Below the pieces are notes generated by a model. It was not told where the DNA came from and ran no database searches. It saw nothing but the letters and a program-made list of their open reading frames with translations. A program made the translations under genes and the position numbers. A stretch of DNA of 64,000 bases. Source: Vagococcus entomophilus (GTDB lineage: Bacteria > Bacillota > Bacilli > Lactobacillales > Vagococcaceae). The stretch is taken from contig NZ_NGJZ01000002.1 of assembly GCF_003987595.1 (NCBI RefSeq), positions 186,001-250,000 on the forward strand. The letters are read 5' to 3'. Within the stretch, counting starts at the first letter, position 1. Each line of letters opens with the position of its first letter. Positions 1 through 8,278 of this stretch are shown one piece after another.

Positions 1-149
1 GATTAAAACAAGCGGAATCATTGAGTGGTGGCATGTTACCCAAAGTAGAAAGTGCGATGCAAGCTGTACTGTCAGGGGTCAAGCAGGTAATCATCACCAA
101 CGAACTTGAAAATCAAGGAACTAGGATGAAAGGAGTGACAGCAGGATGA
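1..149 (+). CDS. argB: Acetylglutamate kinase, C-terminal end (partial)
   Basis: Only the last 48 codons are in the window, in the frame starting at base 3. The reading includes SGGMLPK, a run matching the nucleotide/substrate-binding C-terminal part of acetylglutamate kinases, and ends in [10 protein letters not shown]. The enzyme phosphorylates N-acetylglutamate, the second step of arginine synthesis, in the cytoplasm. Its TGA stop (147-149) overlaps the argD ATG (146-148) in an ATGA junction, so the genes are translationally coupled. The identification rests on the short C-terminal motif and on argD following directly. Confidence 0.85.
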   Translation, partial: LKQAESLSGGMLPKVESAMQAVLSGVKQVIITNELENQGTRMKGVTAG

Positions 150-1300
150 GCAAGTTATTTTCGAATTACGCAAGACAACCAAAGGAAATGGTTGAGGGAG
201 AAGCCAATTATTTGATGGATAATCATGGAAAAAAATACTTGGATTTAACCAGTGGCATAGGTGTGATGTCTCTGGGCTATAGCAACAAAGCTGTCAAACA
301 AGCTGTAGAAAAACAGTTGAATTTGTTGTGGCATACGCCAAATCTATACGAAAGCGCGCTACAAGAGCGGGTTGCAAAGAAACTGATTGGCGACCGGGAT
401 TATCTGGCTTTCTTCTGTAACAGTGGTGCAGAAGCCAATGAGGCAGCGATTAAGCTAGCAAGAAAAGCGAGTGGGAAAGCCAAAATCATTACGCTTGAGA
501 ATTCTTTCCATGGACGTACATATGGTGCGATGTCTGCGACGGGTCAATCAAGTATCCAAGCAGGATTTGGACCGCTTGTACCAGAATTTGAAACGGTTCC
601 TGCTGAAGATATCAGTGCATTAAAACAAGCGGTTGATAGTAATACAGCGGCAGTGATGATTGAAGTAATCCAAGGGGAAGGCGGCGTCTTGCCTCTTTCC
701 AAAGAATGGTGTGCACAGGCACAAGCATTATGTGCGCAGACAGGAGCGCTTTTGATTGTGGATGAAATTCAAAGTGGGATAGGGCGGACTGGCTTTTTGT
801 ATGCTTATGAAGCTTATGGCTTATCTCCTGATATTATTACCCTGGCCAAAGCATTGGGTTCAGGAATCCCTGTAGGAGCGATGTTGGGTAAGAAAGCACT
901 CGCAAGCTCTTTTGGTCCTGGTTCACATGGCTCAACATTTGGCGGGAATAAAATTGCAATGGCTGCAGCAGAAGCAGTTCTTTCAGAAATCCAAGCAACC
1001 GGATTTTTGGAAGAGGTCCAAACTAAAGGTACATACTTTAAGGGGAATTTAGAAGACAAATTATTACCTCTATCTCAAGTGCTTGAAGTTCGTGGTCTCG
1101 GTTTTATGATTGGCATCGAACTGACGATTCCTGTCGCGGATGTTGTCGCTAAATTAGCTGAACATGGAGTGTTAGCTTTAACGGCGAAGCATCAGGTTTT
1201 ACGGTTGTTGCCACCGCTTACGTTGACTTATGCCGAAATGGATCAGGCAGTGAATGTGATTTATCAAGTACTAGTAAAGGAAGCGGAGGAGATGGAATGA
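146..1300 (+). CDS. argD: Acetylornithine aminotransferase
   Basis: A 384-aa class III pyridoxal-phosphate aminotransferase, which converts N-acetylglutamate semialdehyde to N-acetylornithine in arginine synthesis. Visible motifs are NSGAEANE (residues 92-99), HGRT (122-125), the PLP-contacting Asp206 in VDEIQSG, and the Schiff-base Lys235 in TLAKALGSG. Length is normal for bacterial ArgD. An AAGGAGTG ribosome-binding site lies inside the end of argB, and the gene overlaps argF by four bases (ATGA). The family also contains ornithine aminotransferases, but position between argB and argF makes ArgD the best call. Confidence 0.93.
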   Translation: MSKLFSNYARQPKEMVEGEANYLMDNHGKKYLDLTSGIGVMSLGYSNKAVKQAVEKQLNLLWHTPNLYESALQERVAKKLIGDRDYLAFFCNSGAEANEAAIKLARKASGKAKIITLENSFHGRTYGAMSATGQSSIQAGFGPLVPEFETVPAEDISALKQAVDSNTAAVMIEVIQGEGGVLPLSKEWCAQAQALCAQTGALLIVDEIQSGIGRTGFLYAYEAYGLSPDIITLAKALGSGIPVGAMLGKKALASSFGPGSHGSTFGGNKIAMAAAEAVLSEIQATGFLEEVQTKGTYFKGNLEDKLLPLSQVLEVRGLGFMIGIELTIPVADVVAKLAEHGVLALTAKHQVLRLLPPLTLTYAEMDQAVNVIYQVLVKEAEEME

Positions 1301-2235
1301 GTAATCAAACATTTGGTAAAAGTATTTTAGATTTGACGGAGCTGTCAAAAAAAGAAATTATTTCTTTGATTGACTTAGCGATTCGACTTAAAAAAGCGCC
1401 TCAAGATTATGCCAATGTTCTAAATGGAAAAATTTTGGGCATGATCTTTGAGAAATCTTCTACTCGCACGCGGGTTTCTTTTGAAGCGGGGATGCTCCAA
1501 CTTGGCGGACAAGCAATTGTGATGAATGGTAAGGAAACTCAAATTGGGCGAGGGGAGCCAATCAAAGATACAGCACCTATCCTATCCAGTTATTTGGATG
1601 CACTCATGATTCGAACCTTTGAAGATAAAAAAGTTCAAGATTTGGTAAAATATGGTTCGATTCCAGTCATTAACGGTCTGACAGATGACCATCATCCCTG
1701 TCAAGTGCTAGCTGATCTCATGACAATCTACGAGCATAAAGGAACCTTTGAACAAGTGAAATTAGCCTATGTTGGGGACGGAAATAATATGGCTCATTCG
1801 CTATTGATTGGTGGTGCAATTGTTGGAATGGACGTAAGTATAGCGTGTCCGAAAGGCTATGAGATGAAAGCAGAATATGTGACATGTGCGAAAAAAATAG
1901 CCCAAAAAAGTGGCGCAACACTTGAAATCACGCAAGAGCCTAAAAAAGCCGTTGAACAAGCTGACTTTGTGTATACCGATGTATGGTCTAGTATGGGATG
2001 GGAAGAAGAACAAGCTAAAAGAGAATCAGTATTTGCCCAAAAATATCAAGTCAATGCTCAATTAGTGGCACATAGTAAAGCGGAGTATAAGTTTTTACAC
2101 TGTTTACCTGCACATCGCGGGGAAGAAGTAACGGCAGAGATTATTGATGGGAGCCACTCGGTCATCTATCAAGAAGCTGAAAATCGGCTGCATGCTCAAA
2201 AAGCTTTATTAGTGAAAATTTTAGTGAAAAATTAA
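1297..2235 (+). CDS. argF: Ornithine carbamoyltransferase (anabolic)
   Basis: A 312-aa ornithine carbamoyltransferase making citrulline from carbamoyl phosphate and ornithine. The carbamoyl-phosphate motif STRTR is at residues 55-59, HPCQ at 133-136, and the ornithine-binding HCLPAHR at 268-274. It is the last gene of an argB-argD-argF run with four-base overlaps, which points to the biosynthetic ArgF rather than the arginine-deiminase enzyme ArcB; no arcA or arcC is nearby. The stop lies just before a fresh promoter at 2239. No clear terminator separates it from the next gene. Confidence 0.95.
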   Translation: MSNQTFGKSILDLTELSKKEIISLIDLAIRLKKAPQDYANVLNGKILGMIFEKSSTRTRVSFEAGMLQLGGQAIVMNGKETQIGRGEPIKDTAPILSSYLDALMIRTFEDKKVQDLVKYGSIPVINGLTDDHHPCQVLADLMTIYEHKGTFEQVKLAYVGDGNNMAHSLLIGGAIVGMDVSIACPKGYEMKAEYVTCAKKIAQKSGATLEITQEPKKAVEQADFVYTDVWSSMGWEEEQAKRESVFAQKYQVNAQLVAHSKAEYKFLHCLPAHRGEEVTAEIIDGSHSVIYQEAENRLHAQKALLVKILVKN

Positions 2236-2238
2236 CAG

Positions 2239-2268
2239 TTGCGAACATACGTTCCTTTTTGCTATACT
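2239..2268 (+). promoter_or_regulatory. Sigma-A-type promoter for the GyrI-like gene
   Basis: A -35 TTGCGA (2239-2244) and -10 TATACT (2263-2268) are separated by 18 bases, directly after the argF stop and upstream of the start at 2299. This suggests the next gene is transcribed on its own as well as by read-through. Confidence 0.6.
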
Positions 2269-2298
2269 AACAGTAAGTATAAAGAGGAGGAATTTTTA

Positions 2299-2691
2299 AT
2301 GGATGTTTATGCACTCAATCATACACGGACAAATAATTTTGCACTGGATATGCCGGATAAAATCGGTCAGGCTTGGCAAGAGGCCAAACAAAAAGTCGGG
2401 GAAGTTCAGACCATTCAATATGGGATTTATCATGAATATGATGGGAACTATCAAAAAGATTATACCTTGACCATTGCCTCTGAAAAGGAAGTTGAAGGAG
2501 CGCAATTAATGCTTTTGGCTGATGATTTTTATCAAGTTTTTCCAGTAGATACGCGCCAGAAAATGGGAATATTTCAGACTTGGCAACAAATCTGGAATCT
2601 GGAAGAGGAAGGCAAGTTGAAAAGAGCTTATACGCAAGACTATGAAAAATACTACTTAGATGGACGAGTAGAAATTTATATAGCCTTATAG
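2299..2691 (+). CDS. GyrI-like small-molecule-binding domain protein
   Basis: A 130-aa soluble protein. The end of the chain (YLDGRVEIYIAL) and the pattern of an N-terminal strand, a DKIGQAW helix and a central YGIYHEY strand resemble the GyrI-like effector-binding domain of AraC/MerR-type activators, here without any DNA-binding domain. Such stand-alone proteins bind hydrophobic ligands; the ligand here is unknown. The start was set at ATG 2299 because AGAGGAGG lies directly before it; a longer frame from 2239 would begin inside the promoter. It has its own promoter and sits between the arg operon and an sRNA gene. Confidence 0.6.
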   Translation: MDVYALNHTRTNNFALDMPDKIGQAWQEAKQKVGEVQTIQYGIYHEYDGNYQKDYTLTIASEKEVEGAQLMLLADDFYQVFPVDTRQKMGIFQTWQQIWNLEEEGKLKRAYTQDYEKYYLDGRVEIYIAL

Positions 2692-2698
2692 TTCGGCT

Positions 2699-2731
2699 TT
2701 TAAGGTTTGTTTAAGTTTATTGAAGTATGCT
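2699..2731 (+). promoter_or_regulatory. CiaR-type direct repeat plus -10 box (small RNA A promoter)
   Basis: TTTAAG (2699-2704), five bases, TTTAAG (2710-2715), ten bases, then TATGCT (2726-2731). This is the arrangement known for CiaR-activated promoters of streptococcal csRNAs: NTTAAG-N5-TTTAAG about ten bases before the -10. There is no good -35 hexamer, as expected for an activator-dependent promoter. The same layout recurs at 5016-5048. That a CiaR-like regulator exists in this organism is inferred, since no such gene is in the window. Confidence 0.75.
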
Positions 2732-2737
2732 GTTTTC

Positions 2738-2817
2738 ATACCACAACAACCTAACTTTTTTTCATTTTTACTCTGTGAGTTTAGAAAGACCGAAACCGGT
2801 TTTCTAAACTCTTTTTC
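2738..2817 (+). ncRNA. csRNA-like small RNA A
   Basis: A predicted ~80-nt RNA. It starts about seven bases after the TATGCT box and ends in a perfect 11-bp hairpin (2777-2787 with 2801-2811) followed by CTTTTT. Its first 37 bases (2738-2774) are identical to small RNA B at 5055-5091; after one mismatch the next four (TGAG) also match. The single-stranded part contains CTTTTTTTCATTTTTACTC, the reverse complement of a start region of the type GAGTAAAAATG plus A-rich codons. It could therefore pair with ribosome-binding sites and start codons, the known mode of Cia-dependent csRNAs. No ORF of useful size is present. Confidence 0.78.
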
Positions 2818-2921
2818 CTGTTTCTTTCTGATTGAATTAAATAGATATGGTATAATTTTAACATAGCAAGAAAGCGATTTCTTTTTAGGGCGAAACTCTT
2901 AATGAAAGAAGTGGGTTAAAA

Positions 2922-3785
2922 ATGACATTTCAAGAATTATTAGGCATCTATCCAGCGGCGGTTTTACTTACTGAAAATGATGCAAAAGAGCAAGAATTAT
3001 TGTATGTAAAAGTAACAGAGGGTTTTGCGGGAATAAGGAAAGCAGCACTCACTCAAAATGAGCAAAAGCTATTAAAGCTGTTGACGCAGATAAATAAAGC
3101 CAAAACTGGTCTGGAAGAGCATGAGTGGTACCCAATTCTTTTTGAAAACCAGAAACTGTCCATCCCATCAACGGTTCGGATCATTCAGGTTCGGCTAAAC
3201 TATCATCATGATTTTTTGAAAAAAGAGTGGATACAAGCAATAAAAGAATTTTTTTCCAGTTATTTGGATGTATTTTTTTTAAACGAAACAGAAGCCATCA
3301 TTGTAGAGGAGAAAGACAAAAAAAGTGCAACTCTCACCGAAATTGAAGGCTTTTTTCAAGCGTTAGATGGAGACTTTTCTTATGAGACGCAATTTTTTCT
3401 GGGGTCTTTTTGGAAAGAACCAAGTGAGGTGTATCCGTGTTTTCAAAACGAGCGTACTCTCTTTTCTCATGTATGTCGCACTTCAAAAAAATCGAAAGGA
3501 TTTACATTAGGCGAGGTCGTATTAAAAGGATCATTTATGGAAGATTTACGGCGTAAACGATTATTTCAAACGCTCTATCAGCAGTGGTTTACTCCAGATA
3601 TGAATCAACTATTAGAAAGCTTATGGAGGCAACAAGGAAATATAAGTTCGGTTTCTAAAGAGCTATTTCTACATCGGAACACCGTTGTCTATCGAATGGA
3701 GCGTTTCCAAGAACATACTTTTTTGAATTTAAAATGTATGGATGATGTATTTTTATGTCATTTTCTCATTCAGCTTTTTGGTTAA
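2922..3785 (+). CDS. PucR-type helix-turn-helix regulator
   Basis: A 287-aa protein with a C-terminal helix-turn-helix of the PucR/CdaR type (GNISSVSKELFLHRNTVVYRM, about residues 240-262), in which the HRNT-YR core is characteristic. The N-terminal 230 residues have no motif I recognise and may sense a sugar-related ligand. An extended -10 box TGGTATAAT ends at 2856. The gene sits directly before an MsmK-type ATPase gene, so control of sugar-ABC energising is a reasonable inference. Small RNA genes A and B flank the pair. Confidence is good for the regulator family, low for its target. Confidence 0.7.
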   Translation: MTFQELLGIYPAAVLLTENDAKEQELLYVKVTEGFAGIRKAALTQNEQKLLKLLTQINKAKTGLEEHEWYPILFENQKLSIPSTVRIIQVRLNYHHDFLKKEWIQAIKEFFSSYLDVFFLNETEAIIVEEKDKKSATLTEIEGFFQALDGDFSYETQFFLGSFWKEPSEVYPCFQNERTLFSHVCRTSKKSKGFTLGEVVLKGSFMEDLRRKRLFQTLYQQWFTPDMNQLLESLWRQQGNISSVSKELFLHRNTVVYRMERFQEHTFLNLKCMDDVFLCHFLIQLFG

Positions 3786-3793
3786 AGGTTACA

Positions 3794-3807
3794 AGAAAAC
3801 GCTTTCT
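3794..3807 (+). promoter_or_regulatory. Candidate cre (CcpA) site before msmK
   Basis: AGAAAACGCTTTCT is palindromic around its central CG and matches the catabolite-responsive element pattern TGWAANCGNTNWCA at all but the two end positions. It lies 83 bases before the msmK start, consistent with carbon catabolite control of a sugar-transport ATPase. CcpA binding is inferred. Confidence 0.45.
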
Positions 3808-3889
3808 TTTTGTTGAGGTTGAGGCTATAAGAGTGAGACAGACTTGATGTATACTTTAACTATAAATTAGGAGAAAAGAGGAAACGACT

Positions 3890-4999
3890 ATGGTAGAACT
3901 GGCTTTAAAAAATATTTATAAAAAATATGATAATGCCGAAAATTTTTCGGTGACAGATTTTAATCTGGAAGTCAAAGATCGTGAGTTTATTGTCTTTGTA
4001 GGGCCTTCTGGTTGTGGGAAATCAACTACGTTAAGAATGATTGCCGGATTAGAGGATATTACCAAAGGCGAACTTCGAATTGGGGAACGGGTAATGAATG
4101 AAGTAGCCCCTAAAGATAGAGACATTGCGATGGTTTTTCAAAACTACGCCTTGTATCCACACATTACGGTATACGATAACATGGCTTTTGGTTTGAAATT
4201 ACGTAAGTATGATAAGGCGGAAATTAAGGAACGTGTTCAAAAAGCTGCGGATATTTTAGGCTTAACCGAGTACCTTGAGCGCAAACCAGCAGCGTTATCA
4301 GGCGGTCAGCGGCAAAGGGTAGCTCTTGGGCGTGCAATTGTCAGAGATGCCAAGGTTTTTCTAATGGATGAGCCACTTTCAAACTTAGATGCGAAGCTAC
4401 GGGTAGCGATGAGAGCAGAAATAGCGAAACTACATCAACGTTTAAAAACGACAACGATTTATGTCACACATGATCAAACCGAAGCCATGACGATGGCGGA
4501 TCGGATCGTGATTATGAAAGATGGATTTATTCAACAAATGGGGACACCAAAAGAAGTCTATGATACCCCTGTTAACATGTTTGTTGCGAGCTTTATTGGT
4601 TCACCTGCAATGAATTTTTTCAATGTAACACTAAACGACAGCATCATTACGGATGGGCAAGGGCTTAGATTACGTATTCCAGAAGGAAAAAATAAGTTAT
4701 TGGTAGAAAAAGGATACAATGGTCAAGCACTTGTTTTTGGCATCCGTCCTGAAGACATTTATAGTGAACAAATCGTGATTGATGCGTCACCAGAAGCCAC
4801 GGTCAAAGCCAAAGTTGTCGTTTCAGAATTACTCGGAGCAGAGTCCATGTTATATACAAAAATTGGTGATACAGAGTTTATTTCCAAAATTGATGCTCGT
4901 GATTATCATAAGCCTGGCGAAGAAATTGAGTTGGCTTTTAATATTAATGATGGCCATTTCTTCGATCCTAAAACAGAACAAGTAATAACCTTTGCATAA
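3890..4999 (+). CDS. msmK: Multi-sugar ABC transporter ATPase (MsmK/UgpC type)
   Basis: A 369-aa ABC ATPase that energises CUT1-type sugar importers from the cytoplasmic face. Walker A GPSGCGKST is at 38-46, the Q-loop at MVFQNYALYPH, the signature LSGGQRQR at 136-143, and Walker B FLMDEP at about 157-162. A VTHDQTEA switch His region and a C-terminal MalK-type regulatory region follow. No permease or binding protein is adjacent, as is usual for MsmK, which serves several importers encoded elsewhere. A GGAGAAAAGAGG ribosome-binding region precedes the ATG. A cre-like site upstream fits CcpA control. Confidence 0.88.
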   Translation: MVELALKNIYKKYDNAENFSVTDFNLEVKDREFIVFVGPSGCGKSTTLRMIAGLEDITKGELRIGERVMNEVAPKDRDIAMVFQNYALYPHITVYDNMAFGLKLRKYDKAEIKERVQKAADILGLTEYLERKPAALSGGQRQRVALGRAIVRDAKVFLMDEPLSNLDAKLRVAMRAEIAKLHQRLKTTTIYVTHDQTEAMTMADRIVIMKDGFIQQMGTPKEVYDTPVNMFVASFIGSPAMNFFNVTLNDSIITDGQGLRLRIPEGKNKLLVEKGYNGQALVFGIRPEDIYSEQIVIDASPEATVKAKVVVSELLGAESMLYTKIGDTEFISKIDARDYHKPGEEIELAFNINDGHFFDPKTEQVITFA

Positions 5000-5015
5000 G
5001 GTCAAGGAGCTAATG

Positions 5016-5048
5016 CTTAAGCTTGGTTTAAGTTAAGCGAGTTATTCT
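5016..5048 (+). promoter_or_regulatory. CiaR-type direct repeat plus -10 box (small RNA B promoter)
   Basis: CTTAAG (5016-5021), five bases, TTTAAG (5027-5032), ten bases, then TATTCT (5043-5048). The spacing is exactly that of the site at 2699-2731 and of known CiaR promoters, although the surrounding bases differ, so the repeats look selected rather than copied passively. Confidence 0.75.
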
Positions 5049-5054
5049 ACTGAT

Positions 5055-5133
5055 ATACCACAACAACCTAACTTTTTTTCATTTTTACTCTTTGAGGGTA
5101 GAAGATCCATAGCGGATTTTTTACCCTTTTTTT
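5055..5133 (+). ncRNA. csRNA-like small RNA B
   Basis: A second ~79-nt RNA, sharing the first 37 bases with small RNA A and ending in a different hairpin. In the terminator GGGTA (5096-5100) pairs with TACCC (5122-5126), GATCC pairs with GGATT, and a run of seven T follows. The terminator differs while the 5' part is identical, so the conserved 5' region is probably the functional, target-binding part. It contains the same anti-start-codon core TTTTTTTCATTTTTACTC. It begins about 55 bases after msmK and is expressed in the same direction. Confidence 0.78.
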
Positions 5134-5238
5134 ATTCCATTCGGGATCATCCTTGGAGTTTGAATAGAGGGGATGAATTTGCCACACAAGTCACGATTTC
5201 AGCACTAAGGGATGTTTGTTTTTTTGATAAAAAGAAAA

Positions 5239-5269
5239 AAAGATTGAGCGCTTTTGGGGCTCAATCTTT
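5239..5269 (-). terminator. lutABC terminator
   Basis: An 11-bp perfect stem (AAAGATTGAGC with GCTCAATCTTT, loop of nine bases). On the minus strand it is followed by a T-rich run. It lies about 40 bases past the lutC stop. Confidence 0.75.
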
Positions 5270-5307
5270 TAGGGAACTATCGTGATTGTATTTTTGGAAA
5301 AAAGTAT

Positions 5308-6015
5308 CTAACAGTCCGTTACGATCACATAGGTCACTTCAATTGGACCGTGAACTCCAACTACTAATTGCATTTCTATATCGCCAGAATTAGAAGGACC
5401 AGAGATGAAGTGAACCGCAGATCCTACGTTATGTCCACGTTCTCTTTGTTCTGTATAAAAAGCAGCTGCTTGAGTGGAACGAGGAACAATTTTACTCATT
5501 GGAATGATTGAAATATATTTTTTAGGTAAAAAATGAAGAGAGCGACCTTGTCCTGCGGAAGTTTCCACAACGATGCTGGCTGATTCTGCTAGTAAAAATT
5601 CGGCAAAGGCAATTGCAAGACCTGCCTTTGCAGCAGATTGGATGTTTTCTTTCCGAAAGTCTTTACCTTTTTTCCAAAAATGAACTTCTGGTCGCTGTAA
5701 AAGATCCGTTAAGCCAAATTGTTTAAAGCGCGTATCTGTTGGTAGCAAGAGATGCTCTTCTTGTGATTGCGCAATTAATTGATTGAGCGTTTCTTGAAGT
5801 GTCTCTTGAGTAGTTTCAAGAACAGGAGTATGAATAGTTTTAGCTTTTTCTTTACAGATAGCTAAAAGCTCTTGTGGTGTTTTGTCTACCAAAGTGGTCT
5901 GTGCTAAGTCGTGTACGGGCTGAATTTTTTTGTCTTTTAATGAGTGTCTAGGAGTGCCCAATTTATCGGCCAAATGATTTAAAAAATTTTCTTTTTTTTC
6001 TAAGGTATCACTCAT
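5308..6015 (-). CDS. lutC: Lactate utilisation protein LutC
   Basis: A 235-aa LUD-domain protein, third subunit of the LutABC L-lactate-oxidising complex in the cytoplasm. The C-terminal third (FISGPSNSGDIEMQLVVGVHGP) is the typical LUD ending. Met at 6015 was chosen because it lies two bases past the lutB stop and a GGGGGG ribosome-binding site sits inside the end of lutB. The open frame to 6123 overlaps lutB and is not expected to be used. The gene is the last of lutA-lutB-lutC and is followed by a terminator. Confidence 0.88.
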   Translation of the reverse strand: MSDTLEKKENFLNHLADKLGTPRHSLKDKKIQPVHDLAQTTLVDKTPQELLAICKEKAKTIHTPVLETTQETLQETLNQLIAQSQEEHLLLPTDTRFKQFGLTDLLQRPEVHFWKKGKDFRKENIQSAAKAGLAIAFAEFLLAESASIVVETSAGQGRSLHFLPKKYISIIPMSKIVPRSTQAAAFYTEQRERGHNVGSAVHFISGPSNSGDIEMQLVVGVHGPIEVTYVIVTDC

Positions 6016-6016
6016 T

Positions 6017-7492
6017 TTATTGCCCCCCTTGTTGTTCTTTTTTATGATGTTTGAACCATTCTCTAAAGGCATCTTTTCCTTTAGGTGGACGTGGTAAGTC
6101 TCTAATAGAGGTCCAACCACCAAGTAGTCCAGGCCCCATATTTAGGTAGCCATCATAATTGTATAGATTTTCAACGCTTGTTTGCTTGTGCTTAGACAAA
6201 ACACCCGAAGGTAAATGATCCATTTTCATCGCCATTTTAAAAAGAATTGGAGAGGCAGTTGCTTTGCCTATTACACGTAAAGTCAGATCGTCTAAACCGT
6301 GTGTCATTTTTAGGTCATCGGTCATCTTCACTCGGTGTTCAATGAGCAACTGATGCAGAGGGATTTTAACAGGACAAGTATCTGTACAGGCGCCACATAG
6401 GCTAGAAGCATAAGGTAAATCGCCAAAATCTTCATAGCCACCTAATATTGGCGAAAGAACAGCCCCCATTGGTCCAGGATAAATCGAACCATAGCCATGT
6501 CCGCCTATATGTCGGTATACGGGGCAAACATTCAAACAAGCACCACAGCGAATACATTGAAGCATGGGTTGAAAAACAGTTCCCAAAGCGTTAGAACGTC
6601 CGTTGTCAATAATAACAACATGGAAATCTTCGGGACCATCAGATTCATCAGAATTTGTCCGGCCAGCAAAAGTTACATAACTAGTGAGACTCTGACCTAC
6701 TGCACTTCTAGACAGCAAGTTATCAACGACTTCCGCTTCTTCCATAGTTGGCACAATCCGCTCCATGCCCATCAAAACAATTTGTGTTTTGGGGATACTG
6801 ATGCATAGGTCCGCATTTCCTTCATTTGTGACGAGATTGATGATGCCACTGTCTGCAATCGCAAAGTTACATCCGGTAATCCCAATATCTGCTTCTAAGA
6901 AAAACTCGCGCAAAACCTTACGCGCAAACCTGGCCATGTGTACCGGTTCGTTATCGCCATCATAGCCTAACTTTTTCTCGAAAACTTTCCGAATTTGTTC
7001 CCGATTCTTGTGGATATTTGGGAACACGATATGAGAGGGTTCGTCCCAATCGTCCATTTGTAAGATGAATTCGGCGAGGTCTGTTTCCATTACGCTTACC
7101 CCATCTAATTCGAGGAGCATCTGATCAAGCCCAACCTCGGTCGTAACCATCGATTTTGATTTTACGATTTTTTTTGCTTGTTTTTCTAGGGTTACTTTTC
7201 GAACATAGTCACGTGCTTCTTCCTCGGTTTGAGCAAAAAAGACGTGGCCCCCATTTTTTTCGACATTATCGCTAAACTGTTCTAAGTAGTCAGGTAAATA
7301 AGCAATAGTTTCCTTTCGAATTTGTTCACCGAGCTCACGCCACATTTCCCAATGGCCAAGTTCTTCACGAGCCCCTTCGCGTTTGACCCATTGATCATCT
7401 TGAGCTTTGGCTACTGCTTTTTGCATAAATGTATCTTCAATACTTGCTTGTAAACGTTCATCAAAGGTTTTTGTACTTGTTTTCAGTCCCAT
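6017..7492 (-). CDS. lutB: Lactate utilisation iron-sulfur protein LutB
   Basis: A 491-aa subunit with an N-terminal LUD domain and two ferredoxin-like cysteine clusters: Cys313, 316, 319, 323 (CIRCGACLNVCP) and Cys366, 369, 373 (CGACTDTCP), the latter presumably completed by another Cys. These bind [4Fe-4S] centres that carry electrons from lactate oxidation. Length matches the family. It lies 18 bases after lutA and two bases before lutC, so the three genes form an operon. The iron demand of this complex fits the Fur-type box upstream of lutA. Confidence 0.9.
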   Translation of the reverse strand: MGLKTSTKTFDERLQASIEDTFMQKAVAKAQDDQWVKREGAREELGHWEMWRELGEQIRKETIAYLPDYLEQFSDNVEKNGGHVFFAQTEEEARDYVRKVTLEKQAKKIVKSKSMVTTEVGLDQMLLELDGVSVMETDLAEFILQMDDWDEPSHIVFPNIHKNREQIRKVFEKKLGYDGDNEPVHMARFARKVLREFFLEADIGITGCNFAIADSGIINLVTNEGNADLCISIPKTQIVLMGMERIVPTMEEAEVVDNLLSRSAVGQSLTSYVTFAGRTNSDESDGPEDFHVVIIDNGRSNALGTVFQPMLQCIRCGACLNVCPVYRHIGGHGYGSIYPGPMGAVLSPILGGYEDFGDLPYASSLCGACTDTCPVKIPLHQLLIEHRVKMTDDLKMTHGLDDLTLRVIGKATASPILFKMAMKMDHLPSGVLSKHKQTSVENLYNYDGYLNMGPGLLGGWTSIRDLPRPPKGKDAFREWFKHHKKEQQGGQ

Positions 7493-7510
7493 GTGATTAC
7501 TCCTCCTATT

Positions 7511-8278
7511 CTAGGCATGTACGCTATCTGGAATGTGAACACGGCTTTCATCGATTCCGTGATTTAATACTTCAGCAATGTGCATAATCTTGATGCGTTT
7601 GCCTTCCCGATTGAATTTCCCACCAATATTCATGAGACAAGCCATGTCTGCACTAATCAAGACTTCCGCACCAGTATCAATGATGTCATTCATTTTTTCA
7701 GTGACCATTTGGTTTGAGATAACCGGTTCTTTGACAGAGAAAGTACCACCAAAACCACAGCAGTTTTCGATATGAGGGATGGGAATCATTTCTAAATCTT
7801 TGACATGATCTAATAAAATGAAAGGCGTTTCTCGTTCTTTAAGTAGACGAGTCATATGACAAGAACGGTGGTAAGTTGCTTTGGCATCTAATGTCGCACC
7901 AACATCCGTTAATCCAAGAACTCGGTTTAGAAATTGCGTGAATTCATACGTTTTTTCATTTAATTCTTTAGCCATCCGCGCATATTTAGGATCATCTTTA
8001 AAAATTTCTTCGTATTCTTTAAGCATGGCTACACAACTACCCGCAGCGCCAACAACGTATTCCGAATCTTTGAAAGACTCTAACTGATTGATCAACGTTT
8101 TTTGCGATTCTTCGCGGTAACCACTGTTATAAGTGGGTTGACCGCAACAAATTTGTTTGTCTGGAACATCTACTTCTACACCAAAACGTTCGAGTACTTC
8201 AACCATGGCAATCGCTACATTTGGAAATAATAAATCTACGACACAACTTGTATAAATGCTAACTTTCATTTTTTTCAC
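7511..8278 (-). CDS. lutA: Lactate utilisation Fe-S protein LutA
   Basis: A 255-aa protein with two CCG-type cysteine-rich modules (CCGQP at Cys44-45, ENCCGFGG at Cys173-174), shared with heterodisulfide-reductase subunits and glycolate oxidase GlcF. It is the first gene of lutABC, needed for growth on L-lactate in Bacillus. The stop is followed by GGAGGAGT, the lutB ribosome-binding site. A TATAAT box about 35 bases upstream and a Fur-type box at 8356-8370 form the likely control region. Confidence 0.9.
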   Translation of the reverse strand: MKKMKVSIYTSCVVDLLFPNVAIAMVEVLERFGVEVDVPDKQICCGQPTYNSGYREESQKTLINQLESFKDSEYVVGAAGSCVAMLKEYEEIFKDDPKYARMAKELNEKTYEFTQFLNRVLGLTDVGATLDAKATYHRSCHMTRLLKERETPFILLDHVKDLEMIPIPHIENCCGFGGTFSVKEPVISNQMVTEKMNDIIDTGAEVLISADMACLMNIGGKFNREGKRIKIMHIAEVLNHGIDESRVHIPDSVHA

